Source: Arthrobacter sp. PGP41 (GTDB lineage: Bacteria; Actinomycetota; Actinomycetes; Actinomycetales; Micrococcaceae). From it: 64,000 bases of DNA. The stretch spans positions 3,162,001 to 3,226,000 of the forward strand of contig NZ_CP026514.1 of assembly GCF_002953935.1 (NCBI RefSeq), in the 5' to 3' direction. Position numbers and translations under genes: made by a program. Under the pieces are notes generated by a model. It searched no databases. It had not been told where the DNA came from and saw only the letters and a program-made list of their open reading frames with translations. Below, one piece after another: positions 43,505 through 53,274 of this stretch. The stretch's first letter is position 1. Each line of letters opens with the position of its first letter.

Positions 43505-44374
43505 TCAGCGAAGTGGCCGGCCTGCCATCCGTTCCAGCCTGGAAATCCTGTCCCGCATGGGCGGATGCGTGGCGAACAGCTTGGTCATGGCCCCGCCGCG
43601 GAACGGGTTGGCGATCATCAGGTGCGAGGCGTTGACCAGCCGCTGGTCCTGCGGCAGCGGTGCGATGGTGACGCCGCGCTCGATCTTGGCCAAGGCTGAG
43701 GCAAGCGCCAACGGATCTCCGGTCAGCTGCGAACCGTCCTCGTCGGCGTCGTACTCCCGGGTCCGGGAAATGGCCAGCTGGATCAGCGACGCGGCAAAGG
43801 GGGCCAGGAGCGCCATGGCCAGCATCGCCAACGGATTGGAATTGCGCCGGTCACCGCCGCCAAAGAACAGCAGCATCTGGCCCACCGACGTGATCACGCC
43901 TGCGACGGCGGCGGCCACGGACGAGGTGAGGATGTCCCGGTTGTAGACGTGCATGAGCTCGTGCCCCAGGACTCCGCGGAGCTCCCGGGCGTCCAGCAGT
44001 TGCAGCATTCCCTCGGTCACGCACACGGCGGCGTTCCGCGGATTGCGGCCGGTGGCGAAGGCGTTCGGGTTCATGGTGGGCGAGAGATAGATGCGCGGCA
44101 TGGGCTGGTTGGCCCGGACGGACAGTTCCCGGACCATCTGGTACAGCTGCGGCGCCTGCGGCTCCGTGACGGGGTAGGCCGCCATGGCGCGGATGGCGAT
44201 CTTGTCGCTGTTCCAGTAGCCGTATGCCGTCGTGGCCACCCCAAGGAGGGCCATGATCCAGATCGGCGCGGAGCTGCGGGTACTGGTGCCGACCAGCGCC
44301 CCGAGGCCCAGCAGCACCGCCCACAGCACCCCGAACAGCGCCGCGGTCTTGAGCCCGTTGTAGTGTTTATGCAC
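43505..44374 (-). CDS. htpX: HtpX-type zinc metalloprotease
   Basis: 289 residues. Two N-terminal membrane helices (about 9-30 and 37-54) are followed by the zinc site H138-E-L-M-H142 in VLGHELMHVYNRD, two further helices, and SRTREYDADEDGSQL with the third ligand glutamate. It degrades misfolded membrane proteins in the cytoplasmic membrane, with FtsH-like quality control. In E. coli it is under envelope-stress control; nothing here tells the regulator. Confidence 0.93.
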   Translation of the reverse strand: MHKHYNGLKTAALFGVLWAVLLGLGALVGTSTRSSAPIWIMALLGVATTAYGYWNSDKIAIRAMAAYPVTEPQAPQLYQMVRELSVRANQPMPRIYLSPTMNPNAFATGRNPRNAAVCVTEGMLQLLDARELRGVLGHELMHVYNRDILTSSVAAAVAGVITSVGQMLLFFGGGDRRNSNPLAMLAMALLAPFAASLIQLAISRTREYDADEDGSQLTGDPLALASALAKIERGVTIAPLPQDQRLVNASHLMIANPFRGGAMTKLFATHPPMRDRISRLERMAGRPLR

Positions 44375-44409
44375 GTCTCCTCCTTACTCACTATGGAAAC
44401 GGCTGTCTA

Positions 44410-44800
44410 GGGGACCGGGTTCCGCGCGTCGTACCTGCGGAAGCCCGGCTGGCGGCAGGCCGCCGATCCGGGTGCCCCGGTCACCACCACGATGCAGGAC
44501 GCCTACGGTCGCTTCGCCGCCGCCGATCATGACGGCACCGATGGCTGGCATCAGCGCCCGCGGCTGGGCCAGGACCGTGGCGACCAGGTCGATGACGAAG
44601 GTCGTCCGGAGGGTGGGCCGCGTGCCGAGGAAGCGGAAGCCTTCGACGACGGAGCGGACTCCGGGCCTGCCCGGACTCCCTGACGGCGGCAGGGCAGCCT
44701 GTAAACAGCATGGGCAGGATGGCGCTGCGGGCCGGTTGGTTGATGGCCTGCGCGCCGCCGGCCCTGGGTGGGTCCGGGCCGGAGCGGCATGATATCAGCC
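44410..44800 (-). pseudogene. Remnant of an MFS exporter (EntS/MFS_3-like)
   Basis: Reading the minus strand, one frame (about 44700-44760) gives GAQAINQPARSAILPMLF, the helix-4/5 region of EntS-like exporters. A second frame (44480-44660) gives VRSVVEGFRFLGTRPTLRTT, then FVIDLVATVLAQPRALMPAI and GAVMIGGGEATVGVL, the region around helices 7-8. The part between, about 90 residues in intact homologues, is missing, and the frames do not join. No intact start, stop or length remains. This fills the otherwise empty gap between htpX and the Fur gene. Confidence 0.75.
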
Positions 44801-44869
44801 AGCAGCTTCCCTACCCTGCAACCCTAGCGACGGCACGATTTCTTCCCGTTCACAACGTGTTAGCCGAGC

Positions 44870-44894
44870 CTTATTGTGAGATGCTCATAATAAG
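44870..44894. promoter_or_regulatory. Fur-family operator upstream of the Fur/catalase genes
   Basis: A 25-base palindrome, CTTATTGTGAG (44870-44880) and CTCATAATAAG (44884-44894), with 10 of 11 positions paired and a 3-base centre. It overlaps a CATAAT-like -10 box and lies 15 bases upstream of the Fur gene start. Peroxide-sensing Fur-family repressors usually autoregulate through such a site. Confidence 0.75.
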
Positions 44895-44909
44895 TGCTTG
44901 AATGGTGGC

Positions 44910-45395
44910 ATGACGGAACACTTTGACGGCCAGGACGCATGGGCTGCCGCCCTGCGTGCCCACGGACGCAGGGTGACCAAACAGCGGCTGGCGGTCCTGG
45001 CCGCCGTCGAACGCCACCCCCACTCCCCCGCCGAAAGCATCCTGAGCGCCGCCCGCGCCGAACTTCCGGAACTGACGGCCCAGTCCGTGTATGTGGTGCT
45101 GGGCGACCTGACGGACCTTCACATGCTCCGCAGGTTTGAGCCGCCACACTCCCCCGCCCTGTACGAGACGCGGGTGGGGGATAACCACCACCACGCCATC
45201 TGCATCAGCTGCGGCCGGGTGGAGGACGTGGACTGTGCAGTGGGCCACGCTCCCTGCCTCACCCCCCACTGGGATGAAAACGCCAAGCCGATGACCATCC
45301 AGATCGCCGATGTCATGTACCAGGGCATCTGCCAGGACTGCCAGCAGTCCCAACAACTTCCTTCCAATCGTCCCTCTGAAGAAACACAGAAATAA
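44910..45395 (+). CDS. Fur family regulator (peroxide-sensing type, beside catalase)
   Basis: 161 residues from the ATG at 44910. A winged helix (about 10-80, with [14 protein letters not shown] and SVYVVLGDL) is followed by the dimerisation domain with [18 protein letters not shown] and the second zinc pair in QGICQDCQ. The two C-x-x-C pairs hold the structural zinc. By analogy with CatR/FurA next to a catalase gene, metal-catalysed oxidation by peroxide would release it from the operator at 44870. The catalase gene follows after 16 bases. Confidence 0.92.
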   Translation: MTEHFDGQDAWAAALRAHGRRVTKQRLAVLAAVERHPHSPAESILSAARAELPELTAQSVYVVLGDLTDLHMLRRFEPPHSPALYETRVGDNHHHAICISCGRVEDVDCAVGHAPCLTPHWDENAKPMTIQIADVMYQGICQDCQQSQQLPSNRPSEETQK

Positions 45396-45411
45396 GAGAA
45401 ATAGGAGAACA

Positions 45412-46908
45412 ATGACTGCCATTTCAACAACCCAGTCAGGTGCCCCCGTCACGTCCGACGCGCACTCCAAGTCAGTTGGTGCCGACGGTGCCATCATCCT
45501 GACTGACCACTACCTGGTGGAAAAGCTCGCCCAGTTCAACCGCGAGCGGGTGCCGGAGCGCGTAGTGCACGCCAAAGGCGGCGGCGCATTCGGTACGTTC
45601 ACGGCCACCGAGGACGTGTCCAGGTACACCAAGGCAGCCTTCCTCCAGCCCGGCATCGAAACCGAAATGCTGATCCGCTTCTCCTCCGTAGCGGGCGAAA
45701 GCGGCTCCCCGGACACCTGGCGCGATCCCCGCGGCTTTGCCGTGAAGTTCTACACCTCCGAGGGCAACTACGACCTCGTGGGCAACAACACCCCGGTGTT
45801 CTTCATCCGCGACGGCATCAAGTTCCCCGACTTCATCCACTCCCAGAAGCGCCTGCCGGGCACGCACCTGCGCGACGCCGACATGCAGTGGGACTTCTGG
45901 ACCCTGTCCCCCGAGTCCGCCCACCAGGTCACCTGGCTCATGGGCGACCGCGGCCTGCCCGCTTCCTGGCGCGAAATGCAGGGCTACGGCTCGCACACCT
46001 ACCAGTGGATCAATGCCGAAGGCGAGCGGTTCTGGGTCAAGTACCACTTCAAGTCCAACCAGGGCGTGAACTCCATGAGCAGCGAGCAGGCCGAACAGCT
46101 GGCCGGCTCGGACGCGGACTTCTACATCCGCGACCTCTCCGAGAACATCGAAGCCGGCAACTTCCCGTCCTGGGACCTGCAAGTCCAGGTCATGCCGTAC
46201 GAGGACGCCAAGACCTACCGCTTCAACCCGTTCGACCTGACCAAGGTGTGGCCGCACGGCGACTACCCGCTGATCAAGGTGGGCACCATGGAGCTGAACC
46301 GGAACCCGGAGAACTACTTCGCGCAGATCGAGCAGGCCACCTTCGCGCCCTCGAACTTCGTGCCCGGCATCGCCGCTTCCCCGGACAAGATGCTGCAGGC
46401 CCGCATCTTCTCCTACGCCGACGCCCACCGCTACCGCGTGGGCACCAACCACGCCCAGATCCCGGTGAACCAGCCCAAGAACCAGGTCAACAACTACAGC
46501 CAGGACGGCGCCGGACGTTACCACTTCAACGCTCCGTCCGTGCCGGTCTACGCCCCGAACACCTTCGGTGGCCCGGCTGCCCTTGAGCCGCAGAACCCGG
46601 CCGGCGGCTGGGAGAACGACGGCGAGCTGACCCTCGCTGCGCACTCCCTCCACGCCGAGGACAGCGACTTCGTCCAGGCCGGCACCCTGTACCGCGAGGT
46701 CTACGACGAAGCCGCCAAGGCCCGCTTCCTCGAGACCATCACCGGTGCCGTGGGCGGCGTCAAGCGCTCCGATATCAAGGAACGCGCCATCCAGTACTGG
46801 ACCAACATTGACGCCGAACTCGGCGCCAAGCTGCGCGCCAACCTCGGTACCGCGGCCGCCCCGTCAGCTCCGTCCTCCGATGCTGAGGCTGCCAACAAGA
46901 TCGGCTGA
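45412..46908 (+). CDS. katA: Catalase, monofunctional haem type
   Basis: 498 residues from the ATG at 45412, with GGAGAA 5 bases upstream. The catalytic histidine is H53 in [13 protein letters not shown], the distal asparagine N126 in [10 protein letters not shown], and the haem-ligand tyrosine about 342 in [14 protein letters not shown]. The length fits the small-subunit clade of monofunctional catalases. It dismutates hydrogen peroxide in the cytoplasm and is probably co-transcribed with the Fur-type regulator. A strong terminator follows at 46938. Confidence 0.96.
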   Translation: MTAISTTQSGAPVTSDAHSKSVGADGAIILTDHYLVEKLAQFNRERVPERVVHAKGGGAFGTFTATEDVSRYTKAAFLQPGIETEMLIRFSSVAGESGSPDTWRDPRGFAVKFYTSEGNYDLVGNNTPVFFIRDGIKFPDFIHSQKRLPGTHLRDADMQWDFWTLSPESAHQVTWLMGDRGLPASWREMQGYGSHTYQWINAEGERFWVKYHFKSNQGVNSMSSEQAEQLAGSDADFYIRDLSENIEAGNFPSWDLQVQVMPYEDAKTYRFNPFDLTKVWPHGDYPLIKVGTMELNRNPENYFAQIEQATFAPSNFVPGIAASPDKMLQARIFSYADAHRYRVGTNHAQIPVNQPKNQVNNYSQDGAGRYHFNAPSVPVYAPNTFGGPAALEPQNPAGGWENDGELTLAAHSLHAEDSDFVQAGTLYREVYDEAAKARFLETITGAVGGVKRSDIKERAIQYWTNIDAELGAKLRANLGTAAAPSAPSSDAEAANKIG

Positions 46909-46937
46909 TCCCGCTTCTGCCGGCTTCACTGCTTTGA

Positions 46938-46980
46938 GGGCACCCCGTCACGGTTTCCGTGGCGGGGTGCCCTACTTTTT
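46938..46980 (+). terminator. Catalase terminator
   Basis: GGGCACCCCG (46938-46947) pairs with CGGGGTGCCC, with an inner ACG/CGT stem and a GTTTC loop, followed by TAC and TTTTT. It lies 30 bases past the catalase stop. Confidence 0.9.
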
Positions 46981-47036
46981 GCACATACGGGTCGGCGGCC
47001 GTGTCCATCCCCGCAGAGGGTCCCTAGGATCGCTTC

Positions 47037-47672
47037 ATGACAACTTTCCAGGGCATACCTGCCGGCGCCTTCGGGTTCTACGAGGAGCTTCAGGACAACA
47101 ACAACCGGGAGTGGTGGCAGGAACACAAGGACAGTTACCAGTCCCTGGTCAAGGAACCGCTCTCGTCATTACTCGCAGGGCTGGAACCCCGGTTTGGGCC
47201 GGCGAAGCTCTTCCGACCGAACAGGGACATCCGGTTCTCCGAGGACAAGTCTCCCTATAAGACCGCCCAAGGCGCGGTGGCATCCGTCCAGGAGGGGGTT
47301 GGCTACTACCTGCAGCTAAGTGCCGGGGGCCTGCTGGTGGGCGGCGGATACCACTCGCATACGCCGGCACAGCTGGCCCGGTACCGGAATTCGGTGGACG
47401 CGTCCGGCACCGGCGAGTCCCTCCGGCAGATTGTGGAGGCTGTTGCCGCGGCCGGCTTTGCCGTGGAGGGGGAGAAGCTGAAGACGGTGCCGCGGGGGTA
47501 TGCGCGGGAGCATCCGCGGGCCGAACTCCTGAAGCACAAATCCCTTTCAGCGAGCGTCAACCTTGGCCGGCCGGACTGGCTGGCCACCCCTGCCGCAGTC
47601 CAGCACATCGCCGGTCTGTGGGAGGACCTGCGGCCGTTAGTTGACTGGGTCAGCCGGCATTCTGCCCCTTGA
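47037..47672 (+). CDS. DUF2461 family protein
   Basis: 211 residues, starting at the ATG at 47037. Family landmarks are the N-terminal GFYEELQDNNNREWWQEHKD, FRPNRDIRFSEDKSPYKT near the middle, and the C-terminal RPDWLATPAAVQHI. The function of the family is unknown; the conserved acidic and basic residues in the RFS-x-DKSPYKT stretch suggest an enzyme. It is separated from catalase by the terminator and is probably independent. Confidence 0.9.
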   Translation: MTTFQGIPAGAFGFYEELQDNNNREWWQEHKDSYQSLVKEPLSSLLAGLEPRFGPAKLFRPNRDIRFSEDKSPYKTAQGAVASVQEGVGYYLQLSAGGLLVGGGYHSHTPAQLARYRNSVDASGTGESLRQIVEAVAAAGFAVEGEKLKTVPRGYAREHPRAELLKHKSLSASVNLGRPDWLATPAAVQHIAGLWEDLRPLVDWVSRHSAP

Positions 47673-47758
47673 GCGGAGCCTCCTTCCCGGATGAGGCTAC
47701 AGCCGGGCGGTGCCCCTTCTTTCCCAGCTGGATCTGTTCGTGCACGTGGTGGCGCGGA

Positions 47759-48364
47759 TCAGCCCTGCCCGCCGCCGGCAGCGAGGCGCGTCTCCAGGTT
47801 GTTGAAGAAGACCGCCAGCATCAGCTCGAAGGCTTTAGTGGCCGCTTCCGGCTCATTCATGACCACGAAGTCGAACTGCAGCCCGTAGAAGGTGGACGTG
47901 AAGAGCCGCGCGTCAGTATCGGCAAACTCCTCCGGAATTCCCTGCACCATGAGCCAGTCCCGGGTTTTATGGTGGAGCATCCGGAAGTGCTCCTGCGACG
48001 TCCCCCTCGGTTCTGCAGCCACGATGTCCTGCGCCGTCGCTTCGAATTCCAGGCGGGTCAGGTGCCGATTCCGCTGGGCCATGGTCCACTGCCAGGAGTC
48101 CAGCAGGAAGTCCCGCCAGGCGGCGCGGTCGATGTCGCGCACATCGGTGTTGCGCATCCGGTCCAGCCGGGACTCGATCGAAACGACAATGTCGTTGATC
48201 AGCTGGTCCCGGCTGCCAAAGTGGTACACCAGCACATAGGCGCTCATCCCCAGGCCCTCAGCGAGGCTCCGGAAGGTGAGCTCGGCAAGCGTTTTGTCCA
48301 TCAGGTAATCCAGGATCGCAGCCAGGAGCTCTGCCTTGCGTTCGGATCGTGTGGGACGGGCCAT
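47759..48364 (-). CDS. TetR family regulator
   Basis: 201 residues from the ATG at 48364 (MARPTRSERKA); an ATG at 48373 is possible. The N-terminal helix-turn-helix reads LTFRSLAEGLGMSAYVLVYHF (about 31-51, in two parts), then a ligand-binding helical bundle with FEATAQDIVAAEP and a C-terminal FELMLAVFFNNLETRL. The effector cannot be told. It shares no obvious operator with its neighbours; the amino acid permease lies upstream on the same strand. Confidence 0.9.
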   Translation of the reverse strand: MARPTRSERKAELLAAILDYLMDKTLAELTFRSLAEGLGMSAYVLVYHFGSRDQLINDIVVSIESRLDRMRNTDVRDIDRAAWRDFLLDSWQWTMAQRNRHLTRLEFEATAQDIVAAEPRGTSQEHFRMLHHKTRDWLMVQGIPEEFADTDARLFTSTFYGLQFDFVVMNEPEAATKAFELMLAVFFNNLETRLAAGGGQG

Positions 48365-48390
48365 GTGATCCATCCTAGAAGCCGGACATG

Positions 48391-48427
48391 CAAATGCCCG
48401 CCCTGGCCAGGCCAGGGCGGGCATTTG
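48391..48427 (-). terminator. Palindromic terminator after the permease gene
   Basis: CAAATGCCCGCCCTGGCC (48391-48408) pairs with the complementary GGCCAGGGCGGGCATTTG with almost no loop. It lies 9 bases past the permease stop and just upstream of the TetR start. Confidence 0.85.
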
Positions 48428-48435
48428 CAGGGGCG

Positions 48436-49983
48436 TCAAGCGCGGGTGAGCTCGTCCTCGCCTTCGCGCGCTTTGTCAGCAGCCGGTCCGTTGACGGCCG
48501 TGCTGGCGTCGCCGAAGCGCTCGTTGAGGCGGGAGTGGCGCTGGCCGTAGGAGAAGTAGATCGCCATGCCGATGACCAGCCAGACTGCAAAGAAGATCCA
48601 GGTCTCCACTGCGAGGTTGGTCATCAGGTAGAGGCACAGCACGGCGGACACGATGGGCAGGACCTTGCCGAACGGTACCCGGAAGGCCGGCTTCAGGTCC
48701 GGACGCTTCTTGCGGAGCACCAGGATGCCCAGGCTTACCACCACGAAGGCGGACAGCGTCCCGATGTTGATCATTTCTTCCAGCAGGTCCACCTTGGTCA
48801 GGCCGGCCACCGTGGCGACGGCGGCCCCGCAGATGATCTGGAGGCGTACCGGCGTCGAACGCTTCTGGCTGGTCTTGGACAGTGCGCGGGGAAGGAGCCC
48901 GTCGCGGCTCATGGCCAGCACCACGCGGGAAAGGCCCATGAGGAGCACCATGATCACGGTGGTCAGGCCCACCAGGGAGCCGAAGGCAATGATCTTGGCC
49001 GCCGAGGTGTCCCCTACCGCTTCGAAGGCGGTGGTGAGGGTGGGGTTCTCGGCCTCGGCCAGCTGCGTGTAGGACACCATGCCGGTGAGGGCCAGGGATA
49101 CCAGGATGTAGAGCAGGGTTACCAGGGCCAGGCCGCCGAAGATGCCGCGCGGCAGGGTCTTCTGCGGGTTCTTTACTTCTTCCGCGGAGGTGGCCACAAC
49201 GTCAAAACCGATGAAGGCAAAGAAGACCAGAGCGGCGCCGGCGAAGATGCCGAGGGTGCCGTACTGGGCAGGGGCGGCACCGGTGAGGAAGCCGAAGAAC
49301 GACTGCTTCAGGACGTCGGCGCCACCGTCGCCGCCGGTCGGCTGGGCGGCCGGGATGAACGGGGCGTAGTTTTCGAACTTCACGTAGGTGAAGCCCACCA
49401 CGATGACAAAGAGGACGACGCCGATCTTGATCAGGGTGAAGATGTTGCCTACGCGGGCCGACAGCTTGGTGCCCAGGACCAGCAGCACGGTAAAGACGGC
49501 AACGATCAGGAAGGCACCCCAGTAGAGGTCGACCCCGCCCAGGGAGATGGCCGGCGGGATATCGGCGCCCATGAGGGCGAATACCTTGCTGAGGTAGATG
49601 CCCCAGTACTTGGCGATCACGGCAGCGGCGGTGAAAAGCTCCAGGATCAGGTTCCAGCCGATGATCCAGGCCAGCAGTTCGCCCATGGTGGCATACGTGA
49701 AGACGTACGCGGAACCTGCCACAGGGATGGCGGTGGCGAACTCGGCGTAGCACATGATGGCCAGCGCGCAGGTGACGGCGGCGATGGCGAAGGACAGGGT
49801 CACTGCGGGACCGGAGAAGTTGGCCGCAGCCTTGGCGCCAACGGAGAAGATGCCGGCGCCGACAGCAACCGCGACGCCCATGATCATCAGGTCCCAGGTA
49901 CTGAGGGAGCGCTTCAGCTTGCGCCCGGGCTCATCGGCGTCAGCGATCGACTGCTCGATGGATTTGGTCCGGAGAAGGTTCAT
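48436..49983 (-). CDS. APC family cationic amino acid permease
   Basis: 515 residues from the ATG at 49983; 19 residues further upstream are open but do not match the family. The APC core has GVAVAVGAGIFSVGAKAA (helix 1), AFIGFDVVATSAEEVKNP (helix 6 and the loop) and about twelve to fourteen helices. It matches the cationic amino acid transporter subgroup (YfnA-like), so arginine, lysine or ornithine uptake is likely. The C-terminus is acidic and cytoplasmic. Confidence 0.9.
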   Translation of the reverse strand: MNLLRTKSIEQSIADADEPGRKLKRSLSTWDLMIMGVAVAVGAGIFSVGAKAAANFSGPAVTLSFAIAAVTCALAIMCYAEFATAIPVAGSAYVFTYATMGELLAWIIGWNLILELFTAAAVIAKYWGIYLSKVFALMGADIPPAISLGGVDLYWGAFLIVAVFTVLLVLGTKLSARVGNIFTLIKIGVVLFVIVVGFTYVKFENYAPFIPAAQPTGGDGGADVLKQSFFGFLTGAAPAQYGTLGIFAGAALVFFAFIGFDVVATSAEEVKNPQKTLPRGIFGGLALVTLLYILVSLALTGMVSYTQLAEAENPTLTTAFEAVGDTSAAKIIAFGSLVGLTTVIMVLLMGLSRVVLAMSRDGLLPRALSKTSQKRSTPVRLQIICGAAVATVAGLTKVDLLEEMINIGTLSAFVVVSLGILVLRKKRPDLKPAFRVPFGKVLPIVSAVLCLYLMTNLAVETWIFFAVWLVIGMAIYFSYGQRHSRLNERFGDASTAVNGPAADKAREGEDELTRA

Positions 49984-50107
49984 TGGGGGATCACAATCTT
50001 GGTTTCGGATGGAAACAGACCTATTAACGGTAGTGTCCATCCACTGGACGGGCCCAATTGTCCCGAATGGTGAGACGGTTACTCTGCCGAACTTTATTCC
50101 GGCAAAG

Positions 50108-50141
50108 CACTTGGGACCCTTCAGATGAAGGGTCCCAAGTG
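50108..50141 (-). terminator. Terminator of the alcohol dehydrogenase module
   Basis: A perfect 15-base stem, CACTTGGGACCCTTC (50108-50122) with its complement (50127-50141), and an AGAT loop. It lies 18 bases past the DUF779 stop. Confidence 0.85.
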
Positions 50142-50159
50142 GTAGTTGGTCGAACGGGC

Positions 50160-50567
50160 CTAGGCAGGCCAGTCCATCAGGGCGGACCGGATCAGGAACC
50201 TTTTTCCTTCCGGTGCCTCGACCGAAAAGCCGCTCCCCCGGCCCGGCACCACGTCCACCGTCAGGTGCGTGTGGCTCCAGTAGCTGAACTGCTCCCGCGA
50301 CATCCAGAACTCCAGCGGCTGTGGCTCCAGCCCGTCGGACAGGTCAAACAGGCCCAGCAGGACGTCGGAGCTGCCCGTGATGAACTCGCCTGCGGGATAG
50401 CACATGGGTGCGGACCCGTCGCAGCACCCGCCGGACTGGTGGAACATGAGCGGGCCGTGCTGGAGCCACAGCTTCCGCAGCAGCTGCACGGCCGCCGGGG
50501 TGAGCGCCACCCGGGAGAAGTCTTCCCCGGGCAGCGTCACTCCGGCGTCGAGCTTGTCCAGCGGCAT
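50160..50567 (-). CDS. DUF779 protein of the aldehyde dehydrogenase module
   Basis: 135 residues from the ATG at 50567; its start codon shares a base with the upstream dehydrogenase stop. The family's cysteine-rich MFHQSGGCCDGSAPMCYPAG (split by the conserved GGCCDG) is a likely metal or [Fe-S] ligand region, followed by FWMSREQFSYWSHTHL with two histidines. DUF779 genes occur almost always next to ExaC-like aldehyde dehydrogenases. Their exact role is unknown. Confidence 0.88.
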   Translation of the reverse strand: MPLDKLDAGVTLPGEDFSRVALTPAAVQLLRKLWLQHGPLMFHQSGGCCDGSAPMCYPAGEFITGSSDVLLGLFDLSDGLEPQPLEFWMSREQFSYWSHTHLTVDVVPGRGSGFSVEAPEGKRFLIRSALMDWPA

Positions 50568-51589
50568 CAGAACCTCAGGACCACGCGGCCGTCGATCTTT
50601 GCGTGCTTCATTTCGTCCAGGACGTCGTTCACCTCCGAGAGTTCCCGGACGGACACCGTGGGGTGGATCTTGCCCTGGGCGTAGAAATCCAGCGCCTCCT
50701 CCAGGTCCTGGCGGGTCCCCACGATGGAGCCGCGGACCGTCAGTCCCTTGAGCACAATCTCGAAGATCGGCGCGGGGAAGTCGCCCGGCGGCAGCCCGTT
50801 GAACACAATCGTGCCGCCCCTGCGTGCCATGCCGATCGCCTGCCCGAAGGCCGAGGGATGCACGGCGGTGACCAGAACTCCATGGCATCCTCCGGTTTCG
50901 CGCTGGATGACTTCCGCGGGATCCTCGTGCAGGGCGTTGACCGTCACCTCGGCCCCATGGGCTTTCGCAAGGGCCAGCTTGTCGTCCGCGATGTCCACCG
51001 CAGCGACGCGGAGGCCCATGGCAACGGCGTACTGCACTGCAATGTGCCCGAGGCCGCCGATGCCGGAAATGGTGACCCACTGTCCCGGCCTTGCTTCGGT
51101 CATCTTCAGGCCCTTGTAGACGGTGACGCCGGCGCAGAGCACCGGCGCCACCTCGACGGGGTCGGATCCCGCCGGTATGCGGGCGGCGAAGCGGGTATCC
51201 ACGAGCATGTATTCGCCGAACGAGCCGTCCACGCTGTAGCCGCCGTTCTTCTGTGCCTCGCACAGGGTTTCCCAGCCGGTGCGGCAGTATTGGCAGTCCC
51301 CGCAGGCGGACCACAGCCAGGCGTTGCCCACCAGGTCCCCGACCGCCAGATCGGTGACACCCTCGCCCAGGGCCACCACTTCCCCAACCCCCTCGTGTCC
51401 GGGGACGAAGGGCGGCGAGGGTTTCACGGGCCAGTCGCCCTCGGCCGCGTGGAGGTCGGTGTGGCAGACCCCGGTGGTGAGGACCTTGACCAGGGCTTCC
51501 CCTGGCCCCGGGGAAGGAACTGCGATGTCCTGGACCTGCAGGTCCTTGCCGAATTCAGTTACTACTGCTGCTTGCATTGTCGTCGTCAT
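50567..51589 (-). CDS. adhP: Zinc-dependent alcohol dehydrogenase, AdhP type
   Basis: 340 residues. Catalytic zinc ligands are C42, H65-E66 and C152; the structural zinc is held by C96, C99, C102 and C110 in ACGDCQYCRTGWETLC. The cofactor loop is SGIGGLGHIAVQYA. It oxidises primary alcohols such as ethanol to aldehydes with NAD. It sits between the aldehyde dehydrogenase and DUF779 genes and is co-transcribed with them, giving a two-step alcohol-to-acid pathway. Confidence 0.95.
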   Translation of the reverse strand: MTTTMQAAVVTEFGKDLQVQDIAVPSPGPGEALVKVLTTGVCHTDLHAAEGDWPVKPSPPFVPGHEGVGEVVALGEGVTDLAVGDLVGNAWLWSACGDCQYCRTGWETLCEAQKNGGYSVDGSFGEYMLVDTRFAARIPAGSDPVEVAPVLCAGVTVYKGLKMTEARPGQWVTISGIGGLGHIAVQYAVAMGLRVAAVDIADDKLALAKAHGAEVTVNALHEDPAEVIQRETGGCHGVLVTAVHPSAFGQAIGMARRGGTIVFNGLPPGDFPAPIFEIVLKGLTVRGSIVGTRQDLEEALDFYAQGKIHPTVSVRELSEVNDVLDEMKHAKIDGRVVLRF

Positions 51590-51627
51590 TGGCGAAATCC
51601 TTGCGTCGGTGTAGCGGATAAGGCGTT

Positions 51628-53151
51628 TTAGAAGAAGCCGAGCTTGTTTTCGTTGTAGCTGACCAGCAGGTTCTTGGTCTGCTGGTAGTGGTCCAGCATC
51701 ATGGCGTGGTTCTCGCGCCCGATGCCTGAGGACTTGTAGCCGCCGAACGCGGCGCCCGCCGGGTAGGCGTGGTAGTTGTTGACCCAGACGCGGCCGGCCT
51801 GGATTTCGCGGCCGGCGCGGTAGGCTACATTGCCGTTGCGGGACCAGACGCCGGCGCCGAGGCCGTAGAGGGTGTCGTTCGCGATGCCCATGGCATCGGC
51901 GTAGTCGCTGAACCTCGTCACGGCGACCACCGGGCCGAAGATCTCCTCCTGGAAGATCCGCATCTTGTTGTGCCCTTCGAACACCGTGGGCTGGACGTAG
52001 AATCCTCCGGCGAGGTCTCCCGGCAGCTCTGCACGGGCGCCGCCGGTCAGGACCTTGGCGCCTTCCTGCTTGCCGATGTCGATGTAGGAGAGGATCTTTT
52101 CCAGCTGGTCGTTGGAGGCTTGGGCGCCCACCTGCGTTTCGGTGTCCAGCGGGTTGCCCTGGATCATCTTTTCCACCCGGGCCACGGCGTCGGCCATGAA
52201 GGACTCGTAGATGTCCTCCTGGACCAGGGCGCGGGACGGGCAGGTGCAGACCTCGCCCTGGTTGAAGGCGAACAGCGCGAAGCCCTCCTGGGCCTTGTCG
52301 TAGAACGCGTCGTTGTCCTGCGCCACGTCATTGAAGAAGATGTTGGGGCTCTTGCCGCCCAGTTCGAGGGTGACGGGGATGAGGTTCTGGCTGGCGTACT
52401 GGCTGATCAGCCTGCCGGTGGTGGTCTCACCCGTGAAGGCGATCTTGCGGATGCGGGGGCTGGAGGCCAACGGCTTGCCGGCTTCAACACCGAAGCCGTT
52501 GACCACGTTCACCACGCCGGCGGGCAGCAGGTCGCCGATGAGTTCCATCAGGACCAGGATGGATGACGGCGTCTGCTCGGCGGGCTTGAGCACCACTGCG
52601 TTGCCGGCGGCGAGCGCGGGAGCAAGCTTCCAGACGGCCATCAGGATGGGGAAGTTCCACGGGATGATCTGGCCGACGACGCCGAGCGGCTCGTGGAAGT
52701 GGTAGGCGGTGGTGTCGTCGTCGAGCTGGGAGAGCCGGCCCTCCTGGGCGCGGACGGCCGAGGCGAAGTAGCGGAAGTGGTCCGCGGCCAGCGGAATGTC
52801 CGCGTTGAGGGTTTCGCGGATGGGCTTGCCGTTGTCCCACGACTCGGCGACGGCCAGCATTTCCAGGTTCTCGTCGATGCGGTCGGCGATCTTGTTCAGG
52901 ATCGCGGCACGCTCGGCCACGGACGTCTTGCCCCAGGACGGTGCAACCTTGTGTGCGGCGTCGAGCGCCAGTTCGATGTCCTCCGCCGTGCCGCGGGCAA
53001 CCTCACAGAAGGCCTTGCCCGTGACGGGGGTGACGTTTTCGAAGTACTGGCCCTTGACGGGGGCGACCCATTCGCCGCCGATCCAGTTCTCGTAGCGGTC
53101 CTTGAACGCGATCTTCGAACCCTCGGTACCAGGCTGGGCGTAAACAGTCAT
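51628..53151 (-). CDS. exaC: NAD-dependent aldehyde dehydrogenase, ExaC/AcoD type
   Basis: 507 residues with AGGAGCTAGCA just before the ATG. The general base is E263 in LELGGKSPN and the nucleophile C302 in [13 protein letters not shown], with [17 protein letters not shown] and FTGETTTGR for cofactor binding. It oxidises acetaldehyde and similar short aldehydes to acids. It is the first gene of the operon with adhP and DUF779; a GAF regulator is encoded upstream on the same strand. Confidence 0.93.
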   Translation of the reverse strand: MTVYAQPGTEGSKIAFKDRYENWIGGEWVAPVKGQYFENVTPVTGKAFCEVARGTAEDIELALDAAHKVAPSWGKTSVAERAAILNKIADRIDENLEMLAVAESWDNGKPIRETLNADIPLAADHFRYFASAVRAQEGRLSQLDDDTTAYHFHEPLGVVGQIIPWNFPILMAVWKLAPALAAGNAVVLKPAEQTPSSILVLMELIGDLLPAGVVNVVNGFGVEAGKPLASSPRIRKIAFTGETTTGRLISQYASQNLIPVTLELGGKSPNIFFNDVAQDNDAFYDKAQEGFALFAFNQGEVCTCPSRALVQEDIYESFMADAVARVEKMIQGNPLDTETQVGAQASNDQLEKILSYIDIGKQEGAKVLTGGARAELPGDLAGGFYVQPTVFEGHNKMRIFQEEIFGPVVAVTRFSDYADAMGIANDTLYGLGAGVWSRNGNVAYRAGREIQAGRVWVNNYHAYPAGAAFGGYKSSGIGRENHAMMLDHYQQTKNLLVSYNENKLGFF

Positions 53152-53236
53152 TGCTAGCTCCTTTGCTGTGCATGGGGCGGGGCCGGGTTATGGCCGCGCC
53201 GTTGCACTCAGCGTAGGAGCGTGAAGGTTGCAGTCA

Positions 53237-53266
53237 GGTTGCAACCCTGTGGCTCATGTCACAGGG
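53237..53266. promoter_or_regulatory. Palindromes upstream of the aldehyde dehydrogenase operon
   Basis: GGTTGCAACC (53237-53246, a perfect palindrome, with a further GGTTGC at 53226) abuts CCCTGTG (53245-53251) and CACAGGG (53260-53266). They lie between the GAF regulator stop and the exaC start. Either an operator for that regulator or a weak terminator. Confidence 0.5.
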
Positions 53267-53274
53267 GCTCGTTG

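Noticed and set aside
50160..51314. Long Arg-rich open frame opposite adhP
   Set aside because: Only its last 135 codons form a real protein (DUF779); the rest is shadow of adhP.
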